Positions 16,280 to 24,532 are shown, counted from the stretch's first letter. The stretch: DNA of 34,032 nucleotides from Bacillota bacterium (GCA_012728785.1 JAAYEK010000067.1:1-34032); one strand, 5' to 3'. Numbers and translations are program-made. Notes: a model not told the origin generated them from the sequence alone.

Positions 16280-16306
16280 TTCGTATACGAAATATTTGCA
16301 TACGAA
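16280..16306. promoter_or_regulatory. Probable MarR operator
   Basis: TTCGTATACGAA at 16280-16291 is a perfect 12-base palindrome. TTTGCATACGAA at 16295-16306 repeats its right half. Both lie directly downstream of the minus-strand promoter at 16308-16336, covering the expected transcription start, where a bound repressor would block initiation. The MarR product itself is the obvious candidate ligand. Confidence 0.6.
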
Positions 16307-16307
16307 G

Positions 16308-16336
16308 AATATATCATGTTTTTTTTTTCGAGTCAA
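16308..16336 (-). promoter_or_regulatory. Sigma-A promoter of marR-fabF
   Basis: On the minus strand TTGACT (16336-16331) and TATATT (16313-16308) are separated by exactly 17 bases, and the spacer contains ten consecutive A. The predicted start, near 16301, falls inside the operator-like repeats. Confidence 0.7.
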
Positions 16337-16491
16337 TGGAACTTTTAGATCGAGAAATTTAACCATGTTCAGGGACGAGGAAGCTATTAGGATTGGGGTT
16401 CTAGCTAAAATATAAGTTTTAAATGATAGAGGAAAACAGAATACCAGCTTGAAATAATAATAATAAATTGTAATCTGTAAGGAGTCTGAAT

Positions 16492-18111
16492 ATGGATTAT
16501 ACCACGAAAATATCGGGAAATATTGTGGACCCGGTTAACGCCCAGGTTTACTCGGGGACTTTGGTGATTGAGGATGGTATGATTATGGCGATCATCCGGG
16601 AGGATCAAGATTATCCCAATTATCTAATTCCCGGTCTGGTAGACGCTCATGTTCATATTGAGAGCTCAATGCTGGTACCATCGGAATTTGCCGGTTTGGC
16701 GGTTACTCATGGAACCGTGGCCGTAGTATCCGATCCTCATGAAATTGCTAATGTGTTAGGGATTGAAGGGGTCCGCTATATGATTGAAAATGGTAAAAAG
16801 GTTCCCTTCAAATTTTATTTTGGGGCGCCTGCTTGTGTACCGGCTACCGGTTTTGAGACTGCCGGAGCTGAACTAGATTCCACGCAGCTTGAAGAGATGT
16901 TCCAAAAAGATGGGTTATCTTTTTTAAGTGAAATGATGAACTATCCAGGAGTCCTTGGTAATGATCCGGAGGTAATGGCTAAGCTTGCCGTAGCTCGAAA
17001 ATTTCAGAAGCCCATTGATGGACATGCTCCCGGTTTAAAAGGGGAAGAACTGAAGAAATATACTCAAGCTGGAATTACCACCGATCATGAGGCGTTTCAA
17101 TTTGAAGAGGGTTTGGCGAAGATTAAAGCTGGAATGAAGATCTTAATCCGAGAAGGGTCAGCTGCCAAGAATTTCGAAGAACTTCACGGTCTGATTCCTT
17201 ATTATCCAGATAAATGCATGTTTTGTTGCGATGATAAACATCCTAACGACTTGGTCCGAGGGCATATTAATGAGTTAGTTAAAAGGGCCTTGGGAAAAGG
17301 CTACGACAAAATGAAAGTCTTGCAATGCGCTACCGTAAACCCAGTACAGCATTACGGTTTGGCGGTTGGGCTCCTTCAAAAAGGGGATCCGGCTGATTTT
17401 ATAGTGGTTGACGATTTTGAAAGATTTACTATTCTGGAAACTTATATCAATGGTATTTTAGTGGCTAAGGCCGGTAAATCTTTAATTCCAAAGACGCAAA
17501 CTAAGGTGATTAACAACTTTAAGGCGAAACCAAAGATGCCGTTTGATTTTGCAGTTAAAGCCGGAAGAAAAGAAATTGATGTAATCGAAGTAATTGAGGG
17601 GGAATTGATTACTAATTGGCTAAGGGTCTCCCCAAAGGTGGAAGATGGGTATCTTCGCTCCGATCCGGAACAGGATCTTTTAAAAATAGCAGTGATCAAT
17701 CGTTATCAAGAGAAGCCTCCGGCGGTGGCTTTTATTAAAAATTTTGGATTAAAGCACGGAGCCATTGCCTCCTCGGTGGCTCATGACTCCCATAACCTAG
17801 TCGCCATAGGCGTCTTGGATGAAGATTTGGCGAGAGCGGTGAACTTGGTCATCGAAAATCGGGGTGGTTTAGCCGTAGTCGGTGAGGGGTTTGAAGACTT
17901 TTTGCCACTTCCGGTTGGCGGATTGATGAGTTTGGAAGATGGGCATCGGGTCGCCGCAGATTACGAACGAATTGCTGCAAAGGCTAGGCTATTGGGAACC
18001 AAGCTTAGTGATGCCTTTATGACCATGTCCTTTATGACTTTACTGGTGATTCCGGAGTTAAAAATTTCCGATCAGGGCTTGTTTGACGGGAAGGATTTTC
18101 AATTTATTTAA
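16492..18111 (+). CDS. ade: Adenine deaminase
   Basis: Amidohydrolase that converts adenine to hypoxanthine and ammonia for purine salvage. ATG start with AAGGAG upstream. The 539-residue product shows the metal motif DAHVHIESSM (about residues 49-58), VSDPHEIANV, APACVPATGFE, DGHAPGL, the ITTDHEAF stretch and CDDKHPNDL. The C-terminal adenine deaminase domain contains HGAIASSVAHDSHNLVAIG and LPLPVGGLMS. Length is near that of other bacterial Ade proteins. No purine riboswitch core is visible in 16337-16491; that stretch holds only a weak AGCTA/TAGCT inverted repeat and no gene. Confidence 0.96.
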   Translation: MDYTTKISGNIVDPVNAQVYSGTLVIEDGMIMAIIREDQDYPNYLIPGLVDAHVHIESSMLVPSEFAGLAVTHGTVAVVSDPHEIANVLGIEGVRYMIENGKKVPFKFYFGAPACVPATGFETAGAELDSTQLEEMFQKDGLSFLSEMMNYPGVLGNDPEVMAKLAVARKFQKPIDGHAPGLKGEELKKYTQAGITTDHEAFQFEEGLAKIKAGMKILIREGSAAKNFEELHGLIPYYPDKCMFCCDDKHPNDLVRGHINELVKRALGKGYDKMKVLQCATVNPVQHYGLAVGLLQKGDPADFIVVDDFERFTILETYINGILVAKAGKSLIPKTQTKVINNFKAKPKMPFDFAVKAGRKEIDVIEVIEGELITNWLRVSPKVEDGYLRSDPEQDLLKIAVINRYQEKPPAVAFIKNFGLKHGAIASSVAHDSHNLVAIGVLDEDLARAVNLVIENRGGLAVVGEGFEDFLPLPVGGLMSLEDGHRVAADYERIAAKARLLGTKLSDAFMTMSFMTLLVIPELKISDQGLFDGKDFQFI

Positions 18112-18217
18112 ATAAAGGTTACTTGGTAATGTGAATACCCGAATCTGGTTTATTAATATAATTATTTTTTACGATTCGAGTCGGATCTAATGCGGGTTGG
18201 GTTTTGTACATATAAAA

Positions 18218-18248
18218 GAGCTGTCTCAATTTAGCTTTGAGACAGCTC
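18218..18248 (-). terminator. Terminator of pstS
   Basis: GAGCTGTCTCAA at 18218-18229 and TTGAGACAGCTC at 18237-18248 form a perfect 12-pair stem. On the minus strand it is followed by TTTTATAT, so it acts after pstS. The plus side has no T run. Confidence 0.85.
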
Positions 18249-18270
18249 AAATATTGATATGAATGTTATT

Positions 18271-19077
18271 CTATTTTACAGTGATGTAATCACGAGCTAC
18301 GATTTTCTGCCCTTCCATGCTTAAGATCCAATCAATAAATGCTTTAGTTACTCCTCTGGGGGCTGTTTTGGTGAGCATTAAAAAGGGACGCCATAATTTG
18401 TAGGTTTTGTTGGTAATATTTTGATCGGAGGCCTCAACTCCATTAACAAGAAGGGCTTTAACGGCCTTGGGGTCTAACGAGCCGAGAGAAATATAACCGA
18501 TGGCTTCTTTGGTAATTGCCACGGTTTGTTGAACAGCGCCCGTTGACGCTTGAACCAAAGTCTTGTTACTCATTTTACCAGCGTTTTTACCCATGACCAA
18601 TTCTTCAAAAGCGCCTCTAGTACCGGAGCCAGCTTCGCGATTGACTAAAGCGATGCTAAGGTTAGGTCCGCCCACCTCTTTCCAATTAGTAATTTCTCCT
18701 AAATAAATTTTTTGAATTTCTTCAACCGTCAGGTTCTTTACGGAATTGGCCGGATGCGCGATTACCGCAATACCGTCTTTGGCAATGACGGTTTCGTGAA
18801 TACCGGCTGTGGCTTCTTCAGGTTTGAGTTCACGGGAGCTGTTCCCGATATCGGCAGTACCGTTAATGGCAGATGTGATACCTGCACCGGAGCCCCCACC
18901 TTGAACGAAAATCTTGACACCTGGGTTTTTGGCCATAAAGGCTTGAGCTAATTCTTCCGCCAAAGGCTGGACTGATGTGGAACCAACAACTTGAATAGTT
19001 CCTTTTAAAGGGGCCGCGAAGGTTATTGATGCTAATGTTAAAACCAAGAGAAAAAATAATAAGATGTTTTTTTTCAC
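18271..19077 (-). CDS. pstS: Phosphate-binding protein PstS
   Basis: Solute-binding component of the high-affinity phosphate ABC transporter. The signal peptide spans residues 1-22, ending ITFAAPLKG. There is no lipobox cysteine, unlike most Gram-positive PstS proteins. Phosphate-contact motifs are visible: VVGSTSVQPL, GGGSGAGITSAINGTADIGNSSRE and NREAGSGTRGAFEE. Length, 268 residues, is typical of the short PstS group. ATG start with AAAGGAGG upstream. It lies on the strand opposite pstCAB, separated by about 2 kb of decaying genes, but carries its own Pho-box-like repeats at 19115-19169, so coregulation is expected. Confidence 0.95.
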   Translation of the reverse strand: MKKNILLFFLLVLTLASITFAAPLKGTIQVVGSTSVQPLAEELAQAFMAKNPGVKIFVQGGGSGAGITSAINGTADIGNSSRELKPEEATAGIHETVIAKDGIAVIAHPANSVKNLTVEEIQKIYLGEITNWKEVGGPNLSIALVNREAGSGTRGAFEELVMGKNAGKMSNKTLVQASTGAVQQTVAITKEAIGYISLGSLDPKAVKALLVNGVEASDQNITNKTYKLWRPFLMLTKTAPRGVTKAFIDWILSMEGQKIVARDYITVK

Positions 19078-19114
19078 TTTAAATCCTCCTTTAAAGATAT
19101 AAGTCTCTGGTTCT

Positions 19115-19169
19115 AAAATAACTCTGAATTATTAAGAATAAATAGGAACTATGATTAAGGTTTCATTAA
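19115..19169 (-). promoter_or_regulatory. Pho box and -10 of pstS
   Basis: On the minus strand TTAATG (19169-19164) and TTAATC (19158-19153) are 11 bases apart. A weak TTCCTA-like unit follows, then TTAATA (19135-19130) 23 bases after the second. A TATTTT -10 lies at 19120-19115, 15 bases after the last repeat. The layout copies that in front of pstC. Confidence 0.55.
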
Positions 19170-19176
19170 GGGAAAT

Positions 19177-19434
19177 CTATGATTCGTTTTTTGAATGACG
19201 GACCAGAATAAACCCGGAAATAATCGCGGTCAAGGGTACTGTTAGGATTAAACCGATTGATCCCGCGACAGTTTTTAACATCTCGAACGCCAGATAATTC
19301 ATATTAAATATTCGCCAAACGGAAATTCCTTTCGCTAACAGAAACATTAACATGGTTAAAGCTCCGCCGGAATAGGCAAGTAATAGAGTTGTAGACATTG
19401 TTCCAATGAGTAAAATAATTGACACAAAAATCAT
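19177..19434 (-). pseudogene. C-terminal fragment of a YibE/F-like membrane protein
   Basis: The 85-codon frame encodes GTMSTTLLLAYSGGALTMLM and, further on, FEMLKTVAGSIGLILTVPLTAIISG, which is the end of YibE/F-family multispanning proteins (those are several hundred residues long). The N-terminal majority is missing. The ATG at 19434 has no ribosome binding site and corresponds to an internal position of the family. It is read as a relic left by a deletion, together with the neighbouring damaged genes that split the pst cluster. Confidence 0.65.
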
Positions 19435-19477
19435 TAAGTTTAGGATGGGTAGAGATTAAATCAATGAAGGCTATTGA

Positions 19478-20533
19478 TTATGCCAACAACTTAATCCGGG
19501 TAAAAATATATTTTAAATTATCTTCATTGAGGACCAGCCGGAAATGATCACCGTTATTAAGCGGCTTAGGCTTGTAAACGTTGAATTCGAAATACTTTTG
19601 ACTCCGGTGACGGTCAAACCAATAAACTAAGGAGATACTTCCACCCGCGATTTCGATGGCAGTGATTCCGTTTTTACCAATTACGCAGCCGGAACTAAAC
19701 AAACAGGGAACCAGTAAATTGGCGTCGTAAAGGCTGCTTTTTAAGGCGTCTTGTTTGTTTCGGATCAAATGTTGTTGGAGTTCGTTATTATAGAGTTTTA
19801 TTTTAGCGGCAAGCTTAACTTGGGCTTCTGGGGCTGTTCGGGAATATTCGCGGCATAATTGTTCGACTTTCGATTTGAGATAATCGGCTTTGGAAAATGA
19901 TTCAAATAAAGGCCGGTGGGTATGGCCAATCAAGGAGAGAATCTTTTGGTCCCTGGAAAAATAATAAACTTGTCGCTCCGTCCGGAAACGGGCCCGGCTA
20001 TCGTGAGAGAAGGAATAATTTTTGATCCAGCAGGGATTGGCGATATATCTCAATACGAATCGGGTGAGATAATTGAAGCGTTCAATAAAAATCGAAGCTT
20101 GGTGACCGTGGAAGATAAAGAGTAGGTCGTCATTGCCGGTAATTTTAAATAAGGCGTTCTGTTCCTTGAATCTTTGAAATAACCGGTAGACTTCATGCCA
20201 GCGACTAATAATATCCTTCAGTTGAAAACGTTGTAATTCTTCAATATCACCGTTGAGTATCAATTGATAACCATTGGCCAAATAATAATGCTCCAAAATT
20301 GTTTTAAAAAAATCGGCATTACTTAAAAAATCGTCTTTATTACTCCCGTTTCCAAGATGAAGATCGCTGAAGATAACCTGACGATCTTCATCGCTAATCG
20401 GTAGAACGGGGGCTGTTTGAAAAAGTCGTTTCAAACATTCGGACCTTCCCTTGGAAATATCCGATTGCCCAAAATGATGAACTAAGGGAAAAAGTTTGAA
20501 GCGAAACAATTCAGTAAGTGATAATGTCCGCAT
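19478..20533 (-). CDS. Calcineurin-like metallophosphoesterase with a damaged active site
   Basis: 351 residues. Metallophosphoesterase motifs: FSDLHLGNGS (DxH at 57-59), LNGDIEE (GD at 95-96), HGHQ (142-145) and GHTHRP (203-206). The third motif, normally GNHD/E with a catalytic His, reads GNDD at 133-136 and is followed almost at once by HGHQ, so the usual loop between them appears deleted in frame along with the His. The enzyme may be inactive or altered. The C-terminal 130 residues are family-specific (SKADYLKSKVEQLCREYSR, then CLFSSGCVIG). The start has no clear ribosome binding site and the IS orfA stop lies six bases upstream, which may have cut it from its own promoter. Confidence 0.75.
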   Translation of the reverse strand: MRTLSLTELFRFKLFPLVHHFGQSDISKGRSECLKRLFQTAPVLPISDEDRQVIFSDLHLGNGSNKDDFLSNADFFKTILEHYYLANGYQLILNGDIEELQRFQLKDIISRWHEVYRLFQRFKEQNALFKITGNDDLLFIFHGHQASIFIERFNYLTRFVLRYIANPCWIKNYSFSHDSRARFRTERQVYYFSRDQKILSLIGHTHRPLFESFSKADYLKSKVEQLCREYSRTAPEAQVKLAAKIKLYNNELQQHLIRNKQDALKSSLYDANLLVPCLFSSGCVIGKNGITAIEIAGGSISLVYWFDRHRSQKYFEFNVYKPKPLNNGDHFRLVLNEDNLKYIFTRIKLLA

Positions 20534-20539
20534 TGTCTT

Positions 20540-20914
20540 TTATGAGATCCGGGAATCATATTTCAAAAGACGTTCGTCCAATAGCTCCCGGATCCCCTCG
20601 GTTACCTCCTGATAGATTTTGTCACGTCGTATTTTTAAGCGGCGATAAGCATTTAAGAGGTCTTGGAGAATCGCACTCTCAAGTTCTTTTTCAGCCAAGA
20701 GCTTCTTTAACATGTTGTTCTGTTTTACTAGCTCTTTAGTTTCTTTGGTCAATGAAATACCTTTTGGAATCGGATAATCGGTTTCCCGTACCCATTTAGC
20801 AACTTGACTAGGTGAAAGATCATGGTTTCTTGCTACTAAAGCACAGTTATGAGTTTCGTTGGCTTCTCTTATAATCTGTTGTTTGAACTCGTTAGTAAAT
20901 CGTCGCCTTTGCAT
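20540..20914 (-). CDS. IS3-type OrfA-like transposase protein, solo
   Basis: 125 residues: an N-terminal helix-turn-helix (RRRFTNEFKQQIIREANE, then LSPSQVAKWVRET) followed by a leucine-zipper coiled coil (LVKQNNMLKKLLAEKELE), as in OrfA of IS3-family elements. The last 35 residues (YQEVTEGIRELLDERLLK) leave the family pattern. No orfB is present downstream; instead a metallophosphoesterase gene begins. GGGGGCGACATT precedes the ATG. The upstream TTGGACAAAAGTGTCTTAAC (about 20945-20965, minus strand) looks like an IS3-type end, but no matching right end was found. It is therefore a remnant, or a stand-alone HTH protein. Confidence 0.6.
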   Translation of the reverse strand: MQRRRFTNEFKQQIIREANETHNCALVARNHDLSPSQVAKWVRETDYPIPKGISLTKETKELVKQNNMLKKLLAEKELESAILQDLLNAYRRLKIRRDKIYQEVTEGIRELLDERLLKYDSRIS

Positions 20915-21028
20915 AATGTCGCCCCCCTGTTTAATTTAACAGAGTTAAGACACTTTTGTCCAATTATATTAGGGGGCTAAAAAGCTACGGCTGCGGCAGA
21001 ACATTTCAGTTTTACTCAAGTGAGTTTC

Positions 21029-21082
21029 TTAACATAGTCTTAATCATAGCTTTAAAACGACTTAATTCGAGTGTCTTATTAT
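21029..21082 (+). promoter_or_regulatory. Pho box and -10 of the pstC operon
   Basis: Four direct repeats at exactly 11-base intervals: TTAACA (21029), TTAATC (21040), TTTAAA (21051) and TTAATT (21062). TATTAT at 21077-21082 is a fitting -10, which puts the repeats at about -60 to -22 of a start near 21089. This is the arrangement known for PhoP-activated promoters in Bacillus subtilis (TTAACA-like units, 11-base period), where no -35 is needed. Confidence 0.7.
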
Positions 21083-21118
21083 TAAATAAGTCGTTTGGGT
21101 TGAAAAATGGAGGTTTAA

Positions 21119-21988
21119 ATGACTAATCAAGAGAGGACCAACCGAAAAGAACGAAACATCCGCGGTTTACTTTTTGGAATAGCTTCAGTGGCGGTTACCG
21201 GAGTGGTTCTAATCATTTTATTCGTTTTCAAAGAAGGTTGGCCGGTGTTGTTTAAGTATGGACCCGTCGCCTTATTTACCGGTAAAGTATGGCAACCGAT
21301 GACTGCTGATTATGGGATGTTACCGTTAATCGTGGGTTCAACGTATGTCACCTTAATAGCGCTGGTGATCGGAGTCCCGCTTGGAGTGGGCTGTGCCGTT
21401 TTTTTGGCGGAAATCGCTTCGGAAACGATAGGGAAAATGATCCGTCCCGCCATTAACCTTTTGGCTGGTATTCCTTCGGTGGTTTACGGTTTCTTCGGCT
21501 TGGTGTTGTTGGTCCCGTTCCTTCGGATGACTGTGGGAGGGTTGGGATTTAGTTTACTCGCCGGGGGAATTATTTTAGCGATTATGATTTTGCCAACCAT
21601 AATCAGTGTGTCGGAAGATGCAATTAGGGCGACGCCAAGGGAATATAAGGAGGCCTCCCTGGCTTTGGGGGCCAATCATTGGCAGACGATTTACAAGGTA
21701 TTGATTCCGGCGGCCCGTTCCGGGATTATGGCGGCAGTGGTTTTAGGTATGGGAAGAGCGATTGGAGAAACCATGGCGGTAATCATGATCACTGGAAATA
21801 CTCCTTTGATTCCCAAGTCCCTATTTGAACCAGGCGCTACTCTTACCGGGACCATCGGCCAGGAATGGGCATACGCCTCGGGAGAGCATGCCGGAGCTTT
21901 GTTTACCGTCGGGATTCTTTTGTTTGGATTGATTATGATCATTAATTCCATCGCGCTGTTTTTATTCGGAAAGAAGGTTGAGAGTTAA
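21119..21988 (+). CDS. pstC: Phosphate ABC transporter permease PstC
   Basis: One of two membrane subunits of the Pst phosphate importer. ATG start with TGGAGG six bases upstream. 289 residues with about six membrane segments. The EAA loop, which docks on the ATPase, is REYKEASLALGANHWQTIYKVLIPAA, followed by GRAIGETMAVIMITGN, the conserved Pst permease segment. GIPSVVYGFFGL is also typical. The stop overlaps the pstA start (TAATG). First gene behind the Pho box at 21029. Confidence 0.96.
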   Translation: MTNQERTNRKERNIRGLLFGIASVAVTGVVLIILFVFKEGWPVLFKYGPVALFTGKVWQPMTADYGMLPLIVGSTYVTLIALVIGVPLGVGCAVFLAEIASETIGKMIRPAINLLAGIPSVVYGFFGLVLLVPFLRMTVGGLGFSLLAGGIILAIMILPTIISVSEDAIRATPREYKEASLALGANHWQTIYKVLIPAARSGIMAAVVLGMGRAIGETMAVIMITGNTPLIPKSLFEPGATLTGTIGQEWAYASGEHAGALFTVGILLFGLIMIINSIALFLFGKKVES

Positions 21989-22884
21989 TGCGTCGGATTA
22001 CGAAATATACTCAAGGATTAGCTTTTGTATTGCTTTGGGTAACGGCTTTGATCACCATTGGGTTCCTATTATTAATCGTTTTCTTTATCTTAAAAGAAGG
22101 ACTTCCCTCGGTAAATTGGGAGTTTTTAACCGCTTATCCGCGACGGATGGGTCGGGAAGGCGGAATCTTCCCAACAATTATCGCATCACTTTATTTAACT
22201 TTAGCATCGTTAGTTATTGCGACTCCAATCGGAATAGGCGCCGCTATCTATTTAACCGAGTATACTCGTGAAGGCGCGGGGACTAAGATAATTCGTTTTG
22301 CCACCGAGATTTTGGCCGGAGTGCCTTCGATTATTTTTGGGCTTTTTGGATTCGCTTTTTTAGTTACCTTCTTAAAGCTGGGGTTTTCAATTTTATCGGG
22401 AGCAATCACCTTAGCGTTAATGCTTTTACCAACCATTATCCGTACTGCGGAGGAGGCTATTAAATCAGTCCCTAATTCATATCGGGAGGGGAGCCTGGCT
22501 TTGGGCGCCACCAAGTGGGTGACCATCGCTAAAGTAGTAATCCCGGCGGCTTTACCGGGAATTGTCACCGGAATAATCCTAGGAGTAGGACGGGCTATTG
22601 GCGAAACAGCCGCGGTATGGCTGACGGTGGGCGGAGCTTTGCGGCTGCCGATCTCGATTATGGATTCGGCCCGGCCTATGACCTTGCATTTATACACTTT
22701 GGCCGCTGAAGGTCTTTCATTGCCAAGGGCTTACGCTACGGCCAGCATTTTGATTATCTGTATTTGGATAATCAATACAGTCGCCAATCTTTTAATGGCC
22801 CGATTTTCATTAAAGCTGAGAGCACAATTCTTCCACGGTGAATTTGAAGCGGCGTTTTGTGATAAGGCGATATCAGGAGGCTAA
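21988..22884 (+). CDS. pstA: Phosphate ABC transporter permease PstA
   Basis: Second membrane subunit of the Pst importer. It starts at the ATG overlapping the pstC stop by one base, so translation is coupled. 298 residues and six predicted membrane segments. The EAA loop is SYREGSLALGATKWVTIAK, followed by GRAIGETAAVWLTVGGALRL. AGVPSIIFGLFGF corresponds to the matching segment in PstC. A cytoplasmic tail ends six bases before pstB. Confidence 0.96.
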   Translation: MRRITKYTQGLAFVLLWVTALITIGFLLLIVFFILKEGLPSVNWEFLTAYPRRMGREGGIFPTIIASLYLTLASLVIATPIGIGAAIYLTEYTREGAGTKIIRFATEILAGVPSIIFGLFGFAFLVTFLKLGFSILSGAITLALMLLPTIIRTAEEAIKSVPNSYREGSLALGATKWVTIAKVVIPAALPGIVTGIILGVGRAIGETAAVWLTVGGALRLPISIMDSARPMTLHLYTLAAEGLSLPRAYATASILIICIWIINTVANLLMARFSLKLRAQFFHGEFEAAFCDKAISGG

Positions 22885-22890
22885 TTTATT

Positions 22891-23646
22891 ATGGATTTAA
22901 AAGTGAAAGCGCAGCAGTTCAATTTATATTATGGTAATTTTCAGGCTTTAAAAGAGATTAATATGGAGATCTTTCCAAAAACCGTGACGGCGCTGATCGG
23001 CCCTTCCGGCTGCGGGAAGTCTACTTTTCTTCGCTCCTTAAACCGAATGAACGATTTGATCGATACAGTACGGATTGAAGGCCGGATTATCCTTGACGGT
23101 AATAACGTTTACGATCCCAAGACCGATGTGGTCGCTTTGCGAAAAAAGGTTGGAATGGTCTTTCAAAAGCCGAATCCTTTCCCGATGTCGATCTATGATA
23201 ATATCGCCTATGGACCAAGGGTTCACGGCATCAAGGACAAATTGCGCCTGAATGAACTGGTGGAACGAAGTTTGATCGGGGCCGCCCTCTGGGATGAGGT
23301 GAAAGATCGTCTGCAATCTCCGGCTTTGAGGCTTTCCGGCGGCCAACAACAAAGGTTGTGTATCGCCCGGTTACTGGCGGTGGAACCGGAAGTGCTACTA
23401 ATGGATGAACCGGCTTCGGCCTTGGACCCGATCTCCACCGGTAAGATTGAGGATTTGATTGGGGAACTAAAGAAAAATTACACCATTATCATTGTCACTC
23501 ATAATATGCAGCAAGCCGCCCGAATCTCGGACCATTTGGGGTTTTTTCTGTTGGGGAGTTTGGTGGAGTACGGCTTGACTGAGAAAGTAATGACCAATCC
23601 CGAGCGGAAAGAGACCGAGGATTATTTAACGGGGCGATTTGGTTGA
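22891..23646 (+). CDS. pstB: Phosphate ABC transporter ATPase PstB
   Basis: ATPase that powers phosphate uptake. Walker [10 protein letters not shown] (about residues 32-40), Q-loop [20 protein letters not shown], which is characteristic of PstB, signature [17 protein letters not shown], Walker [14 protein letters not shown] and H-loop [13 protein letters not shown]. Length, 251 residues, is normal. AGGAGG stands upstream of the ATG. phoU follows after about 115 bases that contain no gene and no clear terminator. Confidence 0.97.
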   Translation: MDLKVKAQQFNLYYGNFQALKEINMEIFPKTVTALIGPSGCGKSTFLRSLNRMNDLIDTVRIEGRIILDGNNVYDPKTDVVALRKKVGMVFQKPNPFPMSIYDNIAYGPRVHGIKDKLRLNELVERSLIGAALWDEVKDRLQSPALRLSGGQQQRLCIARLLAVEPEVLLMDEPASALDPISTGKIEDLIGELKKNYTIIIVTHNMQQAARISDHLGFFLLGSLVEYGLTEKVMTNPERKETEDYLTGRFG

Positions 23647-23762
23647 AAATATGGATCCGATATATTTTTGTAGGATAACTGGTCATGATAAAGATTTTTA
23701 TGTATACTTTTATTTAGGAGACAGGATCTAACCACTGAATTTAAATAGACGAGGTGAATTCG

Positions 23763-24419
23763 ATGACTCGGGATGGTTTTGATAAATCTTTAAATGAGCT
23801 CCAACAGGAAATATTAAGGATGGGCAGCATGGTTGAAGAAGCGATTCGCCTTGCGGTACAGGCCTTATCTACCCAAGATTCGGCATTAGCTGAAAAAATA
23901 GTTGACGGCGACGACGTGATTGACGACCTTTCCAATCAAATCGAGGATGATTGTATCCGACTGATTGCCTTGCAACAACCGTTGGCTCGGGATTTAAGGG
24001 TAATTACCACGGTCTTGAAGACCGTAACCGATCTGGAACGAATCGCTGATCACGCTACGAATATCGCGGAGATCGTTCAAAGAATAGGTAAGGCAAAGTT
24101 AATCAAACCGTTGGTTGATATTCCCAAAATGGCCGGAATGGTCCAAAGTATGGTCCGTGACAGTTTAAAGGCTTTTGTCGACCGGGACGTGGAATTTGCC
24201 AAGGCGACCTGTTGCAAAGACGATGAAATTGATAAATTATATGAAGACCTTTTCATTGAACTTACCGGTTTTGTAATGGCCGGAGGCGAATCCGAACGGG
24301 TAGTTCAAGCCTTAAACTTGCTATTTGTAGCCCGTTTTCTGGAAAGGGTTGGCGATCATGCCACCAATATCGGGGAACGTACGATTTACTTGGTGACGGG
24401 GAAAAAAGAAAAGTATTGA
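23763..24419 (+). CDS. phoU: Phosphate signalling regulator PhoU
   Basis: Two tandem three-helix PhoU domains (about residues 10-100 and 110-205). Each carries the metal-binding motif: DLERIADHATNIAE in the first and FLERVGDHATNIGER in the second. PhoU links the Pst transporter to the PhoR kinase and dampens the Pho response when phosphate is plentiful. The ATG at 23763 is preferred over GTG at 23754 because GAGGTG then has proper spacing. It fits between pstB and phoP in the usual order. Confidence 0.94.
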   Translation: MTRDGFDKSLNELQQEILRMGSMVEEAIRLAVQALSTQDSALAEKIVDGDDVIDDLSNQIEDDCIRLIALQQPLARDLRVITTVLKTVTDLERIADHATNIAEIVQRIGKAKLIKPLVDIPKMAGMVQSMVRDSLKAFVDRDVEFAKATCCKDDEIDKLYEDLFIELTGFVMAGGESERVVQALNLLFVARFLERVGDHATNIGERTIYLVTGKKEKY

Positions 24420-24423
24420 TGAA

Positions 24424-24509
24424 CGTTCCGGGTTCCGAGTTTCGGGTTGATTGGCTTCACTGACAAAGCGGTAAAAAATCGTGGAACGTTGAACGCGGAA
24501 CCCGGAACG
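24424..24509. repeat. Long-armed inverted repeat between phoU and phoP
   Basis: CGTTCCGGGTTCCG at 24424-24437 is exactly complementary to CGGAACCCGGAACG at 24496-24509, with 58 bases between. The right half also reads GGAACGTTGAACGCGGAAC, a wordy GGAAC-based sequence of the kind seen in dispersed intergenic repeats. No T run follows, so it is not an ordinary terminator. It may influence phoP-phoR expression or be a REP-like element. Confidence 0.6.
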
Positions 24510-24532
24510 ATTTTAGATAACGGGGTGGGAGA

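Noticed and set aside
16337..16491. Purine riboswitch in front of adenine deaminase
   Set aside because: The conserved core residues of the purine aptamer are absent; only a weak five-base inverted repeat is present.
18218..18248. Terminator for adenine deaminase on the plus strand
   Set aside because: The stem is perfect but no T run follows on the plus side; the T run is on the minus side, after pstS.
24424..24509. Intrinsic terminator between phoU and phoP
   Set aside because: The arms are 58 bases apart and no T tract follows; normal operon order suggests transcription continues.
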